Shown: positions 29,080 through 36,767 of the stretch, piece after piece
Position numbering within the stretch: the first letter of the stretch is position 1
Layout: every line of letters starts with the position of its first letter
Assembly: GCA_013298625.1 (NCBI GenBank)
Contig: JAAFIF010000034.1
Location: 16,529 to 80,528 of the forward strand
Direction: 5' to 3'
Length of the DNA stretch: 64,000 bases
Source: Myxococcales bacterium
GTDB lineage: Bacteria > Myxococcota_A > Polyangia > Polyangiales > Ga0077539
The notes under the pieces: model-generated
Told to the model about the DNA's origin: nothing
The model's input: the letters and a program-made list of their open reading frames with translations, nothing else
The model's database searches: none
Made by a program: the position numbers and the translations under genes

Positions 29080-30153
29080 TTAGGCTACCGCATCGGCGCG
29101 CGTCACGCGGTCGATCATCCAGTCGCACAGCTGCGGGTGAAATCGCTCGCGCGCGCTGGGGTTGACCACGCCCGAGACGTGGCCGCCGCGCACGACGAGC
29201 ACCGAGCGGTCCTCGGACGCGACGAAGCGCTCGAGCGCGAGGGCCGACGCCGGAGGCGTGATCGAGTCGCGATCGGCGACGATGGTGAGCAACGGCGCGG
29301 TGATGCGCTCGAGCTCGACGCGCTCGCCGGCGACGACGTGCGTGCCGTGGACGAGCTCGTTGCGCTGAAAGAGGGCCTTTACGTAGTCCGCGTAGGCCTT
29401 CGCGGGGAAGGGAACGTTGTCGTACGCCCACCCCTGCAGCGCGAGCACGGCGTCGCGCTCTTCGTCGCGCCCTTGCGCGTGCAGGTCGGCGACCTTCACG
29501 ACGTCGGCGAGGATGTTGGTGGGCCTCAGCGCCAAGAATCCGCCCAGCATTTGCGCAGGCGAAACATTGCCCGCGCGAGTGATCGCGTCGACGTCGAACC
29601 ATCGCGGGTCCGTCAGGCGCTGGAGCATTCCGCTGCGCTCGAAGTCAATCGGGCCGGCGAGGTTGATGAGCCCCGCGACGCGCTCGGGCTCGCGGGCGGC
29701 GGCGATGACCGAGAGCGTCCCGGAGATCGAGTAGCCGAGCAGGACGCACTGCGGAGCGCCGGTTGTGCGCCGCACAACGGCCATGGCGCGCGAGATCGAG
29801 AGGGCGAGGTCGTCCCATCCTCGGTGGCGGTCTTCGTCGTTGGCGACGCCCCAGTCGAGGACCCACACGTCGAGCCCAGCGTCGCGCAGGATCTTCACGA
29901 GCGAGCCGCCGGGGTACAGGTCGAGGACGTACCAGCGGTTGATGAGCGACGGGACGAGCAGGACCGGGGTCTTGCCGGCGCGCGGGACGTCGTGGTTGGG
30001 GACGATGCGCTCGAGGCGCATGGCGCCCTCTTGCCACACGGTGGCGCGGGGGGTGGCGCCGGGCTTGGGGCGGACGGGGAGGCCGACGGTGCGCGCGGCG
30101 TCTTCGGCGCCTTCGCGGACGGTGCGGGTGAGCTCGTAGAGGGAGCGCATCAT
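29080..30153 (-). CDS. PHA-synthase-like protein with Ser in place of catalytic Cys
   Basis: A 357-residue alpha/beta-hydrolase fold protein of the PhaC family. It shares VLLVPSLINRWYVLDLYPG and VWVLDWGVANDEDR with the true synthase at 33561. The nucleophile elbow reads GYSISG (140-145) with Ser142, where active synthases carry Cys in GxCxGG. The Asp (VADRDSITPP) and His (RGGHVSGVV) of the triad are kept. It may be an inactive partner, a hydrolase or a depolymerase-type variant rather than a polymerase. MM start at 30153/30150, eight bases after the phasin-like gene on the same strand. A perfect palindrome, TTGTGCG-C-CGCACAA, lies within it at about 29764-29778. Confidence 0.82.
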   Translation of the reverse strand: MMRSLYELTRTVREGAEDAARTVGLPVRPKPGATPRATVWQEGAMRLERIVPNHDVPRAGKTPVLLVPSLINRWYVLDLYPGGSLVKILRDAGLDVWVLDWGVANDEDRHRGWDDLALSISRAMAVVRRTTGAPQCVLLGYSISGTLSVIAAAREPERVAGLINLAGPIDFERSGMLQRLTDPRWFDVDAITRAGNVSPAQMLGGFLALRPTNILADVVKVADLHAQGRDEERDAVLALQGWAYDNVPFPAKAYADYVKALFQRNELVHGTHVVAGERVELERITAPLLTIVADRDSITPPASALALERFVASEDRSVLVVRGGHVSGVVNPSARERFHPQLCDWMIDRVTRADAVA

Positions 30154-30161
30154 GGGGGCGA

Positions 30162-30464
30162 TCAGGCCTTGCTGCTCGTGCTCTGCGAGGGCGCGCCGAG
30201 GATCGAGCGCCACGCGTCGAGGGTCAGCGTGCGCGCCGCGGCGGCGAGCTGGACGTTGTACTCGAGGCTGGCCTTGGTGAGCCGCGCGCCCTCGTCGATG
30301 GCGGTGCGCGCCCACTCGAGGCCCTTGAGCTCCATCGCGGTGCGGCGGTCGGACGCCACGCGCACGCGAGAGACCTGCGCCACAGCGGCGGAGCGAACCA
30401 CGTCGCCCACGGATCGGATCGCCCTTCTCGCCCAGTGCCCGTTCTGCTCGTTGGCTTCGGTCAT
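30162..30464 (-). CDS. Phasin-like small protein
   Basis: A 100-residue helical protein lacking a signal peptide, with an amphipathic centre (MELKGLEWARTAIDEGARLT and KASLEYNVQLAAAARTLTLD) like phasins that coat polyhydroxyalkanoate granules. The family cannot be proved at this length. Its place between phaR and a PhaC-like gene, and a TGC box plus promoter directly upstream, support a granule role. The promoter is TTGACG-18-TAGGTT, with the box eight bases further upstream. Confidence 0.6.
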   Translation of the reverse strand: MTEANEQNGHWARRAIRSVGDVVRSAAVAQVSRVRVASDRRTAMELKGLEWARTAIDEGARLTKASLEYNVQLAAAARTLTLDAWRSILGAPSQSTSSKA

Positions 30465-30471
30465 GGGCGCG

Positions 30472-30501
30472 AACCTACGCGCCGACCGCCCCCACCGTCA
30501 A
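30472..30501 (-). promoter_or_regulatory. Promoter of the phasin-like gene
   Basis: On the minus strand TTGACG (30501-30496) and TAGGTT (30477-30472) are 18 bases apart, ending eight bases before the ATG at 30464. A TGC-rich box (30510-30524) lies eight bases upstream of the -35. Confidence 0.5.
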
Positions 30502-30509
30502 GCCACAAT

Positions 30510-30524
30510 TGTTGCACTGCACAA
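30510..30524 (-). promoter_or_regulatory. TGC box, candidate PhaR operator A
   Basis: On the minus strand this reads TTGTGCAGTGCAACA. It matches box B (31310-31324) at 13 of 15 positions and sits 8 bases before the -35 TTGACG of the phasin-like gene. PhaR proteins of other bacteria are known to bind TGC-rich sites before phasin genes; PhaR is encoded next door. Confidence 0.6.
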
Positions 30525-30529
30525 TGATG

Positions 30530-31258
30530 CTATTTCTTCGCTTCTTTGCCGGGAATCTTGCGCTTCTTGGGCGCGCGCTGCTGCGTCGCACCATCGCCGC
30601 GGGACTCTTGGTTGGACACGCGCTGGCGCAGGGCGGCGAGCTCGGCGCGCAGGGACTCGATGTCGTCGCGCTGGGCTTCGAGCGCGCTCTCTTGCGCGGA
30701 CGGGGCTTCGAGCGTGCCGGCGAGCGCGGGCTCGTCGGGATGCATGCTGGGGACGACCATGGCCGGCTGGGGGACCACGGCTGGGGGCATGGCGTAGGCG
30801 CCGGGCGGGGGGGCGTACGCTTGCGCGCCGCCGGGCCACGGGAGGGCGCCGTTGAGCAAGCGCGCGAGGGCGTCGGTGGCGGCGAAGGGCAGCGTGGCCA
30901 GCGGGTTGAACGGCGCGAGCGCCTGCGCGCCCCTTCGAGATTGAACGTAGAAATCCAGGGCCGTGGACAGGTAGCGCCCGAGAAAATCCGAGAGGGCGTC
31001 GTCGCCGAGCCGCACGAGCTGGGTGAGCAGCGGGACCGAGAGAAAGCGCGCCGCGCCGCGGCCGTCGAAGAGCATCTGCGCGAGCGTTTGTTGCGTGAGG
31101 TCTTCGTTGGTGGTGGCGTCGACGATGCGCACGTCTGCCCCGCCCTTCACGCGCGAGACGAGCTCGTCGAGCGTGATGTACGCGCTGTCCGTCGTGTCGT
31201 ACAGCCGTCGGTTGGGGTACTTCTTGATGAGCCTGGGGGGCTGGCGGGTGAACCTCAT
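30530..31258 (-). CDS. phaR: PHA synthesis regulator PhaR
   Basis: A 242-residue DNA-binding repressor of phasin genes that also senses polyhydroxyalkanoate. The N-terminal PHB_acc_N domain is unmistakable: LIKKYPNRRLYDTTDSAYI followed by LDELVSRVKGGADVRIVDA and EDLTQQTLAQML. A second helical PHB_acc segment (LLTQLVRLGDDALSDFLG) comes next, then a Pro/Ala/Met-rich stretch and a short coiled coil with a basic tail. ATG 31258 is used; longer frames upstream run through the divergent promoter. A TGC box lies about 50 bases upstream and may allow autoregulation. Family function is repression relieved by binding to polymer. Confidence 0.93.
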   Translation of the reverse strand: MRFTRQPPRLIKKYPNRRLYDTTDSAYITLDELVSRVKGGADVRIVDATTNEDLTQQTLAQMLFDGRGAARFLSVPLLTQLVRLGDDALSDFLGRYLSTALDFYVQSRRGAQALAPFNPLATLPFAATDALARLLNGALPWPGGAQAYAPPPGAYAMPPAVVPQPAMVVPSMHPDEPALAGTLEAPSAQESALEAQRDDIESLRAELAALRQRVSNQESRGDGATQQRAPKKRKIPGKEAKK

Positions 31259-31309
31259 CGGCCGCGGGAGCGTACCGCGAGCCGGGCCAGCGCGAAACGT
31301 CGAGGTCAT

Positions 31310-31339
31310 TTGTGCACTGCACCATTGCACCGCTTGACA
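31310..31339 (+). promoter_or_regulatory. TGC box B and -35 element, candidate PhaR operator
   Basis: TTGTGCACTGCACCA (31310-31324) is followed after nine bases by a perfect TTGACA -35 (31334-31339), oriented towards the 97-residue granule-type gene at 31430. A second TGCACC lies at 31326-31331. No strong -10 is visible. The same box-to-minus-35 order and distance occurs before the phasin-like gene at 30464. Confidence 0.6.
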
Positions 31340-31429
31340 ATCCTTGTCCACTGTGGAATCCAACGCGCCTCGCGACGTGTTGCGGCACACCATTGCCGCT
31401 CGCCCGTCGCGCACTCGAAGGAGCGCACC

Positions 31430-31723
31430 ATGTTCGGCTGGGATCAGTGGAAGAAGGGCTTCGAACGCTGGGAGAACTCGACCGCGCAGTACCTCGAGCA
31501 GGTGCTGAAGTCTCCGGCGGTGCTGGTCCCGGCGGGCGCGGCGCTCACCGTGGGGATGCGCGCGAAGGCCGCGGTGGACGCGGGGGTCGAGGCGATGTTG
31601 GCGGCGATGCGCTTGCCGACGCGCGGCGATCAAGAGCGCGCGATGCACCAGCTCAACCAGCTGCAGAGCCAGCTGTTCGACCTGCGCGAGAAGCTCGAAG
31701 ACCTCGAGCACAACAAGCGCTGA
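31430..31723 (+). CDS. Small PhaE-tail/phasin-like protein
   Basis: A 97-residue protein. The first half has aromatic residues and a short hydrophobic stretch (SPAVLVPAGAALTVGMRAKA). The second half begins MRLPTRGDQERAMHQL and runs into a coiled coil (LFDLREKLEDLE). The LPTR-x-(D/E) start followed by heptads is like the C-terminus of PhaE and PhaF/PhaI-type granule proteins, so it may be a cut-down PhaE that serves the class III-sized PhaC downstream. AAGGAG sits six bases before the ATG. It is transcribed with the acyl-CoA synthetase and phaC genes. Confidence 0.68.
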   Translation: MFGWDQWKKGFERWENSTAQYLEQVLKSPAVLVPAGAALTVGMRAKAAVDAGVEAMLAAMRLPTRGDQERAMHQLNQLQSQLFDLREKLEDLEHNKR

Positions 31724-31776
31724 CCGCCGCTACGCCAGGGACCACGCATCGAAGTCACAGAGAGGGACCACGCACC

Positions 31777-33525
31777 ATGGACGTCACGCCGTACATCGCT
31801 CGGATCGACCCCGCGCCGCTCGCAGTGTTCAACCGCTTGGAGACGCACCGGGACAAGCCCCGGTTCATGCTTCCGCGGCAGGGCGGGGGGTGGGACGCGG
31901 TGACGTGGGGGCAGTTCGCGACGGAGATCGAAGAGATCGGCGCGTACCTGATCGCGCGCGGGATCGCGCACCGTGACCGGGGAGCGGTCTTCGCGCCGAA
32001 CCGCGTCGAGTGGATGAGCGCGGCGCTCGGGCTCGAAGCGGCCGGCGGCGTGATGGTCCCGGTCTACCCGGCGTCCACGGCAGAGCAAGCGGCGTACATC
32101 CTCGAGCACTCGGACGCCAAGGTGGTCTTCGTCGACACGCCGGCGCTGCTCGCGCGCTTGTTCGCGGCGTCCGCGGCGCTCTCGAACGTCGAGACCGTGA
32201 TCACCCTCGATGACAGCGTCGACCCTGGCAAGATCGCCGACAGCGCCGTCGAGAAGGGCCTGTGCTCGCGCGAAGCCGCAGAAGCTCTGCGCGAGCGCGT
32301 CGTCCTCTGGTCCTCGGCGCGCGCCCAAGGGCGGGCGAAGCTCGCGGCGGACCCGACCGTTGTGCGCCGCAGCATGGCGGCGATCGACCTCGATGCGCCC
32401 GCGGTGATGCTCTACACGAGCGGGACGACGGGCAATCCGAAGGGCGTTCCGCTCACGCACAACAACGTGGGGGTGAACGGGCGGGACTGGCTCGTGTGCA
32501 ACGGGCCGGTGATCGACGAGGGCGCGGTGGACCTGTTGTGGCTGCCGTTTAGCCACATCTTCGGCTTCGGCGAGGCGTGCCTCGGCAACACCCTCGGGTT
32601 CACCACGTACATGAGCGACCCGGCCTCGGTGCTCTCGAAGCTGCCCGAGGTGAAGCCCACGGTGTTCATGAGCGTCCCGGCTTACTGGGAGAAGATCGCG
32701 ATGGGCGTCGCGACCGAAGCCGATCCGAGCAAGCGAAGCGAGAAGCTCGCCGCGCTCACGGGCGGACGGTTTCAGTTCTGCCTATCGGGCGGCGCGGGGC
32801 TCAAGCGCGAGGTCAAAGAGCTCTTTCACCAGTGCGGCGTGCTGATCATCGAGGGCTACGGCCTCACCGAGTGCTCGCCGACGCTCACGCTCAACCGACT
32901 CGATCGCTTTCGCTTCGACAGCGTCGGCGTGGCCCTGCCCTCGGTCGAGCTCAAGCTCGCCGAGGACGGAGAGATCCTCGCGAAGGGCCCCAACATCTTC
33001 GCGGGCTACCACAAGGACCCCGAGGCCACGCGCGGGACGTTCACCGAGGACGGGTGGTTCAAGACCGGCGACGTCGGGCGTTGGACCGAAGACGGCTTTC
33101 TGCAGATCATCGACCGCAAGAAGGACATCCTCGTCACCGCGGGCGGCAAGAACGTGCCCCCCGTCAACATCGAGCTGCGCTTCGCGGACGAGCCCTTGTT
33201 CACGCACGTGGTCGTCTACGGCGACGGAAAGCGCTTTCTCACCGCCGGCGTCTGGATCAACGAGGGCGTCGCCAAGGCGCTGCTCGGCGCGCAGTGGGAC
33301 GACGAAGCGGGCCGCGATGCTGCGCTGCACAAGCTCGTGCAAGAGCGCGTCGACCGCGTCAACGCTCAGCTCGCCAACTACGAGAGCATCAAGAAGTTCG
33401 TGGTGATGCCGGCGGCGCTGACGGTCGAGGGCGGGCTGCTCACCGCCTCGCTCAAGGTGCGGCGCAAGAAGGTGTACGAGGCGTTCAAAGCGCAGTTCGA
33501 AGGGCTCTACGAGCCAGTAGGCTGA
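31777..33525 (+). CDS. AMP-dependent acyl-CoA synthetase
   Basis: A 582-residue ANL-family adenylate-forming enzyme (long-chain fatty acid-CoA ligase type). The P-loop is LYTSGTTGNPKG, with A5 IIEGYGLTECSPTLT, A7 GWFKTGDVGRW and the hinge region IDRKKDILVTAGGKNV. The C-terminal catalytic Lys region is VRRKKVYEAF. It should activate a fatty or hydroxy acid with ATP and CoA, possibly feeding acyl-CoA to PHA synthesis. GAGGGA lies about eight bases before ATG 31777. It lies between the granule-type gene and phaC, all on the plus strand, so supply of synthase substrate is a fair inference. Confidence 0.93.
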   Translation: MDVTPYIARIDPAPLAVFNRLETHRDKPRFMLPRQGGGWDAVTWGQFATEIEEIGAYLIARGIAHRDRGAVFAPNRVEWMSAALGLEAAGGVMVPVYPASTAEQAAYILEHSDAKVVFVDTPALLARLFAASAALSNVETVITLDDSVDPGKIADSAVEKGLCSREAAEALRERVVLWSSARAQGRAKLAADPTVVRRSMAAIDLDAPAVMLYTSGTTGNPKGVPLTHNNVGVNGRDWLVCNGPVIDEGAVDLLWLPFSHIFGFGEACLGNTLGFTTYMSDPASVLSKLPEVKPTVFMSVPAYWEKIAMGVATEADPSKRSEKLAALTGGRFQFCLSGGAGLKREVKELFHQCGVLIIEGYGLTECSPTLTLNRLDRFRFDSVGVALPSVELKLAEDGEILAKGPNIFAGYHKDPEATRGTFTEDGWFKTGDVGRWTEDGFLQIIDRKKDILVTAGGKNVPPVNIELRFADEPLFTHVVVYGDGKRFLTAGVWINEGVAKALLGAQWDDEAGRDAALHKLVQERVDRVNAQLANYESIKKFVVMPAALTVEGGLLTASLKVRRKKVYEAFKAQFEGLYEPVG

Positions 33526-33560
33526 TGGCAACCCGCGGCGCGGCGGCAGAGGGATCTCAC

Positions 33561-34607
33561 ATGGCGATCAAGAGCGCAGAGCTCGAGCGCGAAGCGAAGC
33601 GGTGGAAGAACCTGCTCGGCCTGGTCCGGCGCAAGAAGCCCGTGGTCGGCGGCTCTCCGCACCGCGTGGTGCACCGCGAGAACAAATGGAGCCTCTTGCG
33701 CTACGAGCACCCCGACGGCGCGGCTCCAGCGTTTCGTACGCCGGTCCTGCTCGTCCCGTCGCTCATCAATCGCCACTACGTGCTCGACCTCGCGCCGCAG
33801 CAATCGATGGTCGAAGACCTCGTTCGCCGCGGCCACGACGTGTTCGTGATCGACTGGGGCACGCCCGGCCGCGAGGATCGATACATCTCGTTCGACGACG
33901 TGTGCGACCGCGCCATCGCGCGCGCGCTGCGCGTCGCCTCGAGCTTCGGTCAGTCGGGCAAGGCGCACTTGCTGGGCTACTGCATGGGCGGGACGCTCAC
34001 GGTCATTCACACGGCGGTGCACCCCGAGCGGGTCGCGACGCTCACCGCGCTCGCCGCGCCCGTGGTGTTCAACGACGAAGGGTTGCTCTCGCAGTGGGTG
34101 CGCAGCCCGGGGTTCGACGTCAACGTGATGGTGGACACGTTCGGGCTCGTTCCGTGGCAGCTGATGCAGCCGGCGTTTCAGCTGTTGAGGCCAACGCTCA
34201 ACCTGTGGAAGGCCGTGCAGCTCGTCGACAAGGCGTGGGACGACGAGTTCTTGGACTCGTTTCTCGCGGTCGAGACGTGGGGCAACGACAACGTCTCTCT
34301 GCCCGGCGAGTTCTACCGTCGGTACATCGACGAGCTGTACCGCGGCGACGCCCTCGCCAAGGGCGGCTTTCTTCTCTCGGGCCGCGACGCGCGCATGGAG
34401 AACATCACCACGCCCGTGATGGCCATCACGTTCGAGCACGACAACATCGTCCCGTGGAAGAGCGCCGCCACGCTGCTCGACCGCGTGAAGAGCGAAGACA
34501 AAGTGCACTTGCACCAGCCGGGCGGACACGTCGGCGCGGTTGTCTCGAAGAAGGCTTCGCAGCGGCTGTGGCCGAAGCTCTCGGGCTTCTGGCAGTCGCA
34601 CGACTGA
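33561..34607 (+). CDS. phaC: Poly(3-hydroxyalkanoate) synthase, class III-sized
   Basis: A 348-residue polymerase that joins hydroxyacyl-CoA units into polyhydroxyalkanoate. The catalytic triad is visible: Cys141 in LLGYCMGGTL, Asp in ITFEHDNIVPW and His in QPGGHVGAVV. The size fits class III PhaC, which normally works with PhaE; no full PhaE is present, but a short PhaE-tail-like protein is encoded upstream. AGAGGGA lies seven bases before ATG 33561, which is preferred to ATG 33525 that overlaps the synthetase stop. It converges on the pseudokinase gene. Confidence 0.93.
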   Translation: MAIKSAELEREAKRWKNLLGLVRRKKPVVGGSPHRVVHRENKWSLLRYEHPDGAAPAFRTPVLLVPSLINRHYVLDLAPQQSMVEDLVRRGHDVFVIDWGTPGREDRYISFDDVCDRAIARALRVASSFGQSGKAHLLGYCMGGTLTVIHTAVHPERVATLTALAAPVVFNDEGLLSQWVRSPGFDVNVMVDTFGLVPWQLMQPAFQLLRPTLNLWKAVQLVDKAWDDEFLDSFLAVETWGNDNVSLPGEFYRRYIDELYRGDALAKGGFLLSGRDARMENITTPVMAITFEHDNIVPWKSAATLLDRVKSEDKVHLHQPGGHVGAVVSKKASQRLWPKLSGFWQSHD

Positions 34608-34620
34608 GAGGGGATCGCTG

Positions 34621-36372
34621 TCAGCGCCGCGCAGACGCCGCGCGCGCGCCGCTCACCTCGGCGTCGCTCGCGCGCACAAAGGCGTCGAGCCCGGTCGCTG
34701 CGTGGGCGTTGGCGAGCTGCTCGAGCTGCTCGCTGAGCTCTTGCGCCGTCGGCCGCTCGCTGGCCTGCTTGTTCAAGCACCGCATGATCAGCGCGCAGAG
34801 CTCTTTGGGCGCTGTCTTCGCGATGGACTCGAGCGCCAGGGGAGCCTCGGTCATGTGCGCCTTGAGCCAGCCTGCACCCGTCGTGGGGGCGTACGGCGAG
34901 CGCGACGAGAGCGCGTAGTAGAGCAAGAGCCCCAGCGAGTAGACGTCGGCGCGGCCATCGATCGAGCTCTCGCGCGTCTCGTCGCGGAGGTACTCGGGCG
35001 CGACGTACTCGGGGTCGACCCCCGAGAGCACGGTGTGCGTGCTGGTGCCGCGCTGAACGGGCCGCACCGTGCCGAAGCCGAGCAGGCGAACGCCGGGCGA
35101 AAACGCGCTGAGCATGATGTTGGACGGCGTCACCGAGCGGTGCACGATGCCCTTGGCGTGCGCTTCTGCGAGGGCGCCTGCGAGCAGCGCTCCGAAGCGC
35201 GCGACCATGGGCGCGGGCATCGCGCCGTTGGCGCGGACCCACTTCTCGATCGAGAGGCCGGGCACATACTCGAGGGCCTGCACGAGAAAGCCGTCCTCGG
35301 TGAGGTCGATGTGCACGGTGCGAACGAACACCGCGTGCCGCACGGTCGTGAGCGAGTGGATCTCTGCGAGCATCGTGTTGAACGCGTCGAGCTCGCCCGC
35401 CGACGAAGCCTGCGCGACGCGGAGGACCACGCGCGAGTTGCTCACACGATCATCGGCGAGCCAGACGGAGCCAGCGGTGTTGAGCGGCGCGTCGACGACG
35501 AAGCGCGATCCGACGATCGTCCCAGCGGTGATGGTGCGGCGACCGCTCGCGCCTTGGGCGAGGCTCGCGAGCGCGAGCGAGAGCTCTTTGGAGCGCTGCT
35601 GCACTTGCGCGTCGAGGTGACGATTCAAGCGCGCGATCTCGTCGACGTACGAGAAGATCTCTCGGACCTGGCCGTCGACGCGCTCTTCGAGGGCCTCTCG
35701 CGCGGTTTTCTCGGACCACCGCGAGCGCAGCTCGTTGACCAGCGTGTGCACGGGCACGCGGGACCAGAGAAAGCCCAGCACCCCCGTCGAGAGCACGGTG
35801 CCGATGGCCGCCCCGCGCACGGCGTGGTCTTGTTGCAGAAGCGCGATGGCGACGGCGAGGATGCCCGAGGCGGCTCCGTACAACAGCGCGGCGGAGCGCA
35901 GGTCGATGGCGGCGGTGGCGGCGCCCATGACGCACACGACGAAGAAACCGTACGAGCCGTGCGTGCGCTGCGCGTTGGCGGACATGAGCGCGCCGAAGAG
36001 CGGATAGAAGCGCAGCGCGGCTTCGAAGAGCGCGGTGCGCGCGCGCGACGCGCGGATCTTCTTGGTCGAGGTGTTGATCGCGAGCAGCACGACGACGACG
36101 AAGCAAGCGGCGATGGTGTGCAGCCGCACCATCGTGTGCAGCCACTCGACCTGCGAGCGCGACGACGGCGCGAGCGCGTTGAAGTACACCGCGGCGACGA
36201 GGTGACCGACGAGCGCGATCGGCGCGCCTGCGCGGAGGTACTTGTGCAGGTGCGCGAGGCGCGCGTGATCGTAGGCCGCGAGCTCCTCAGCGCTGAAGCC
36301 CGCGGTGGGCTCGAGCGATTGCCACACTCGCTTGAGCAGCGAAGGGCGAGGTCTGGCGGGATCGACGGTCAC
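34621..36372 (-). CDS. Six-helix membrane protein with C-terminal pseudokinase domain
   Basis: About 583 residues. Residues 45-205 contain about six membrane helices, 215-275 form a coiled coil, and 280-560 form a Ser/Thr-kinase fold. Catalytic residues are missing: the VAxK lysine is Arg318 (VVLR), the HRD motif is HRS (411-413, with Lys to Thr two residues later) and DFG is GFG (432-434). Structural parts remain (PSN, VAPEYL, ADVYSLGLLLYYAL). It should therefore bind rather than phosphorylate. The likely start is GTG 36372, without a ribosome binding site, just past a TATACT -10 within an inverted repeat, which suggests a leaderless transcript. Confidence 0.82.
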   Translation of the reverse strand: MTVDPARPRPSLLKRVWQSLEPTAGFSAEELAAYDHARLAHLHKYLRAGAPIALVGHLVAAVYFNALAPSSRSQVEWLHTMVRLHTIAACFVVVVLLAINTSTKKIRASRARTALFEAALRFYPLFGALMSANAQRTHGSYGFFVVCVMGAATAAIDLRSAALLYGAASGILAVAIALLQQDHAVRGAAIGTVLSTGVLGFLWSRVPVHTLVNELRSRWSEKTAREALEERVDGQVREIFSYVDEIARLNRHLDAQVQQRSKELSLALASLAQGASGRRTITAGTIVGSRFVVDAPLNTAGSVWLADDRVSNSRVVLRVAQASSAGELDAFNTMLAEIHSLTTVRHAVFVRTVHIDLTEDGFLVQALEYVPGLSIEKWVRANGAMPAPMVARFGALLAGALAEAHAKGIVHRSVTPSNIMLSAFSPGVRLLGFGTVRPVQRGTSTHTVLSGVDPEYVAPEYLRDETRESSIDGRADVYSLGLLLYYALSSRSPYAPTTGAGWLKAHMTEAPLALESIAKTAPKELCALIMRCLNKQASERPTAQELSEQLEQLANAHAATGLDAFVRASDAEVSGARAASARR

Positions 36373-36378
36373 GTTTAG

Positions 36379-36397
36379 TTCGACAGTATAAGTCGAA
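36379..36397 (-). promoter_or_regulatory. Inverted repeat with -10-like centre before the pseudokinase gene
   Basis: TTCGAC and GTCGAA (6-bp arms) flank AGTATAA. On the minus strand the centre gives TATACT, a good -10, about 12 bases before the GTG start at 36372. A repressor bound here would block the promoter. No matching -35 was found. Confidence 0.4.
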
Positions 36398-36430
36398 GGG
36401 AGGGTCGATTGGTAGCGAGACCAACGGCAT

Positions 36431-36751
36431 TTATGCGGCTGGGAGAATGGGGCGCTCGCGGTCGTCGAAGGCGACTCCGCGCTGTTTGAGCTCGCGACGA
36501 ACGGCGAGCCGCTCGGTCGTGTACTCGTTGGTGTGGCCCCAGACGACGTACCACGCGACGCTCGCGAGGCCGATCGCGGTGATGGCGACGAGCAGCCCGG
36601 CGAGGCCACCCTTGAAGTACCAGGCCACCGGCGCGAGGGCGATGGTGACGATCAGGAACGGCGCGCGGCGCTGGTCTCGGGAGAGCGACTCGATGTTGCG
36701 GTCGAGCCAATCGAGGCGTTCGAGGAGAACTTCGGTGCGATCACGGGCCAT
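36431..36751 (-). CDS. Small two-helix membrane protein
   Basis: A 106-residue protein. It has an acidic and basic N-terminal amphipathic part (EVLLERLDWLDRNIESLSRD), two hydrophobic helices at about 30-70 (FLIVTIALAPVAWYF and LLVAITAIGLASVAWYVVW) and a charged cytoplasmic tail ending in ERPILPAA. It resembles short membrane proteins found beside envelope genes but belongs to no family known to me. It lies between the pseudokinase gene and a MYXO-CTERM-like protein gene, in the same direction; it may be expressed with the latter (gap 16 bases). Confidence 0.65.
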   Translation of the reverse strand: MARDRTEVLLERLDWLDRNIESLSRDQRRAPFLIVTIALAPVAWYFKGGLAGLLVAITAIGLASVAWYVVWGHTNEYTTERLAVRRELKQRGVAFDDRERPILPAA

Positions 36752-36767
36752 GGGAGCGGCGGGCGCC

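Noticed and set aside
29764..29778. Perfect palindrome TTGTGCG-C-CGCACAA inside the PHA-synthase-like gene
   Set aside because: Deep inside coding sequence and explained by Ala/Arg/Val codons; no promoter nearby.
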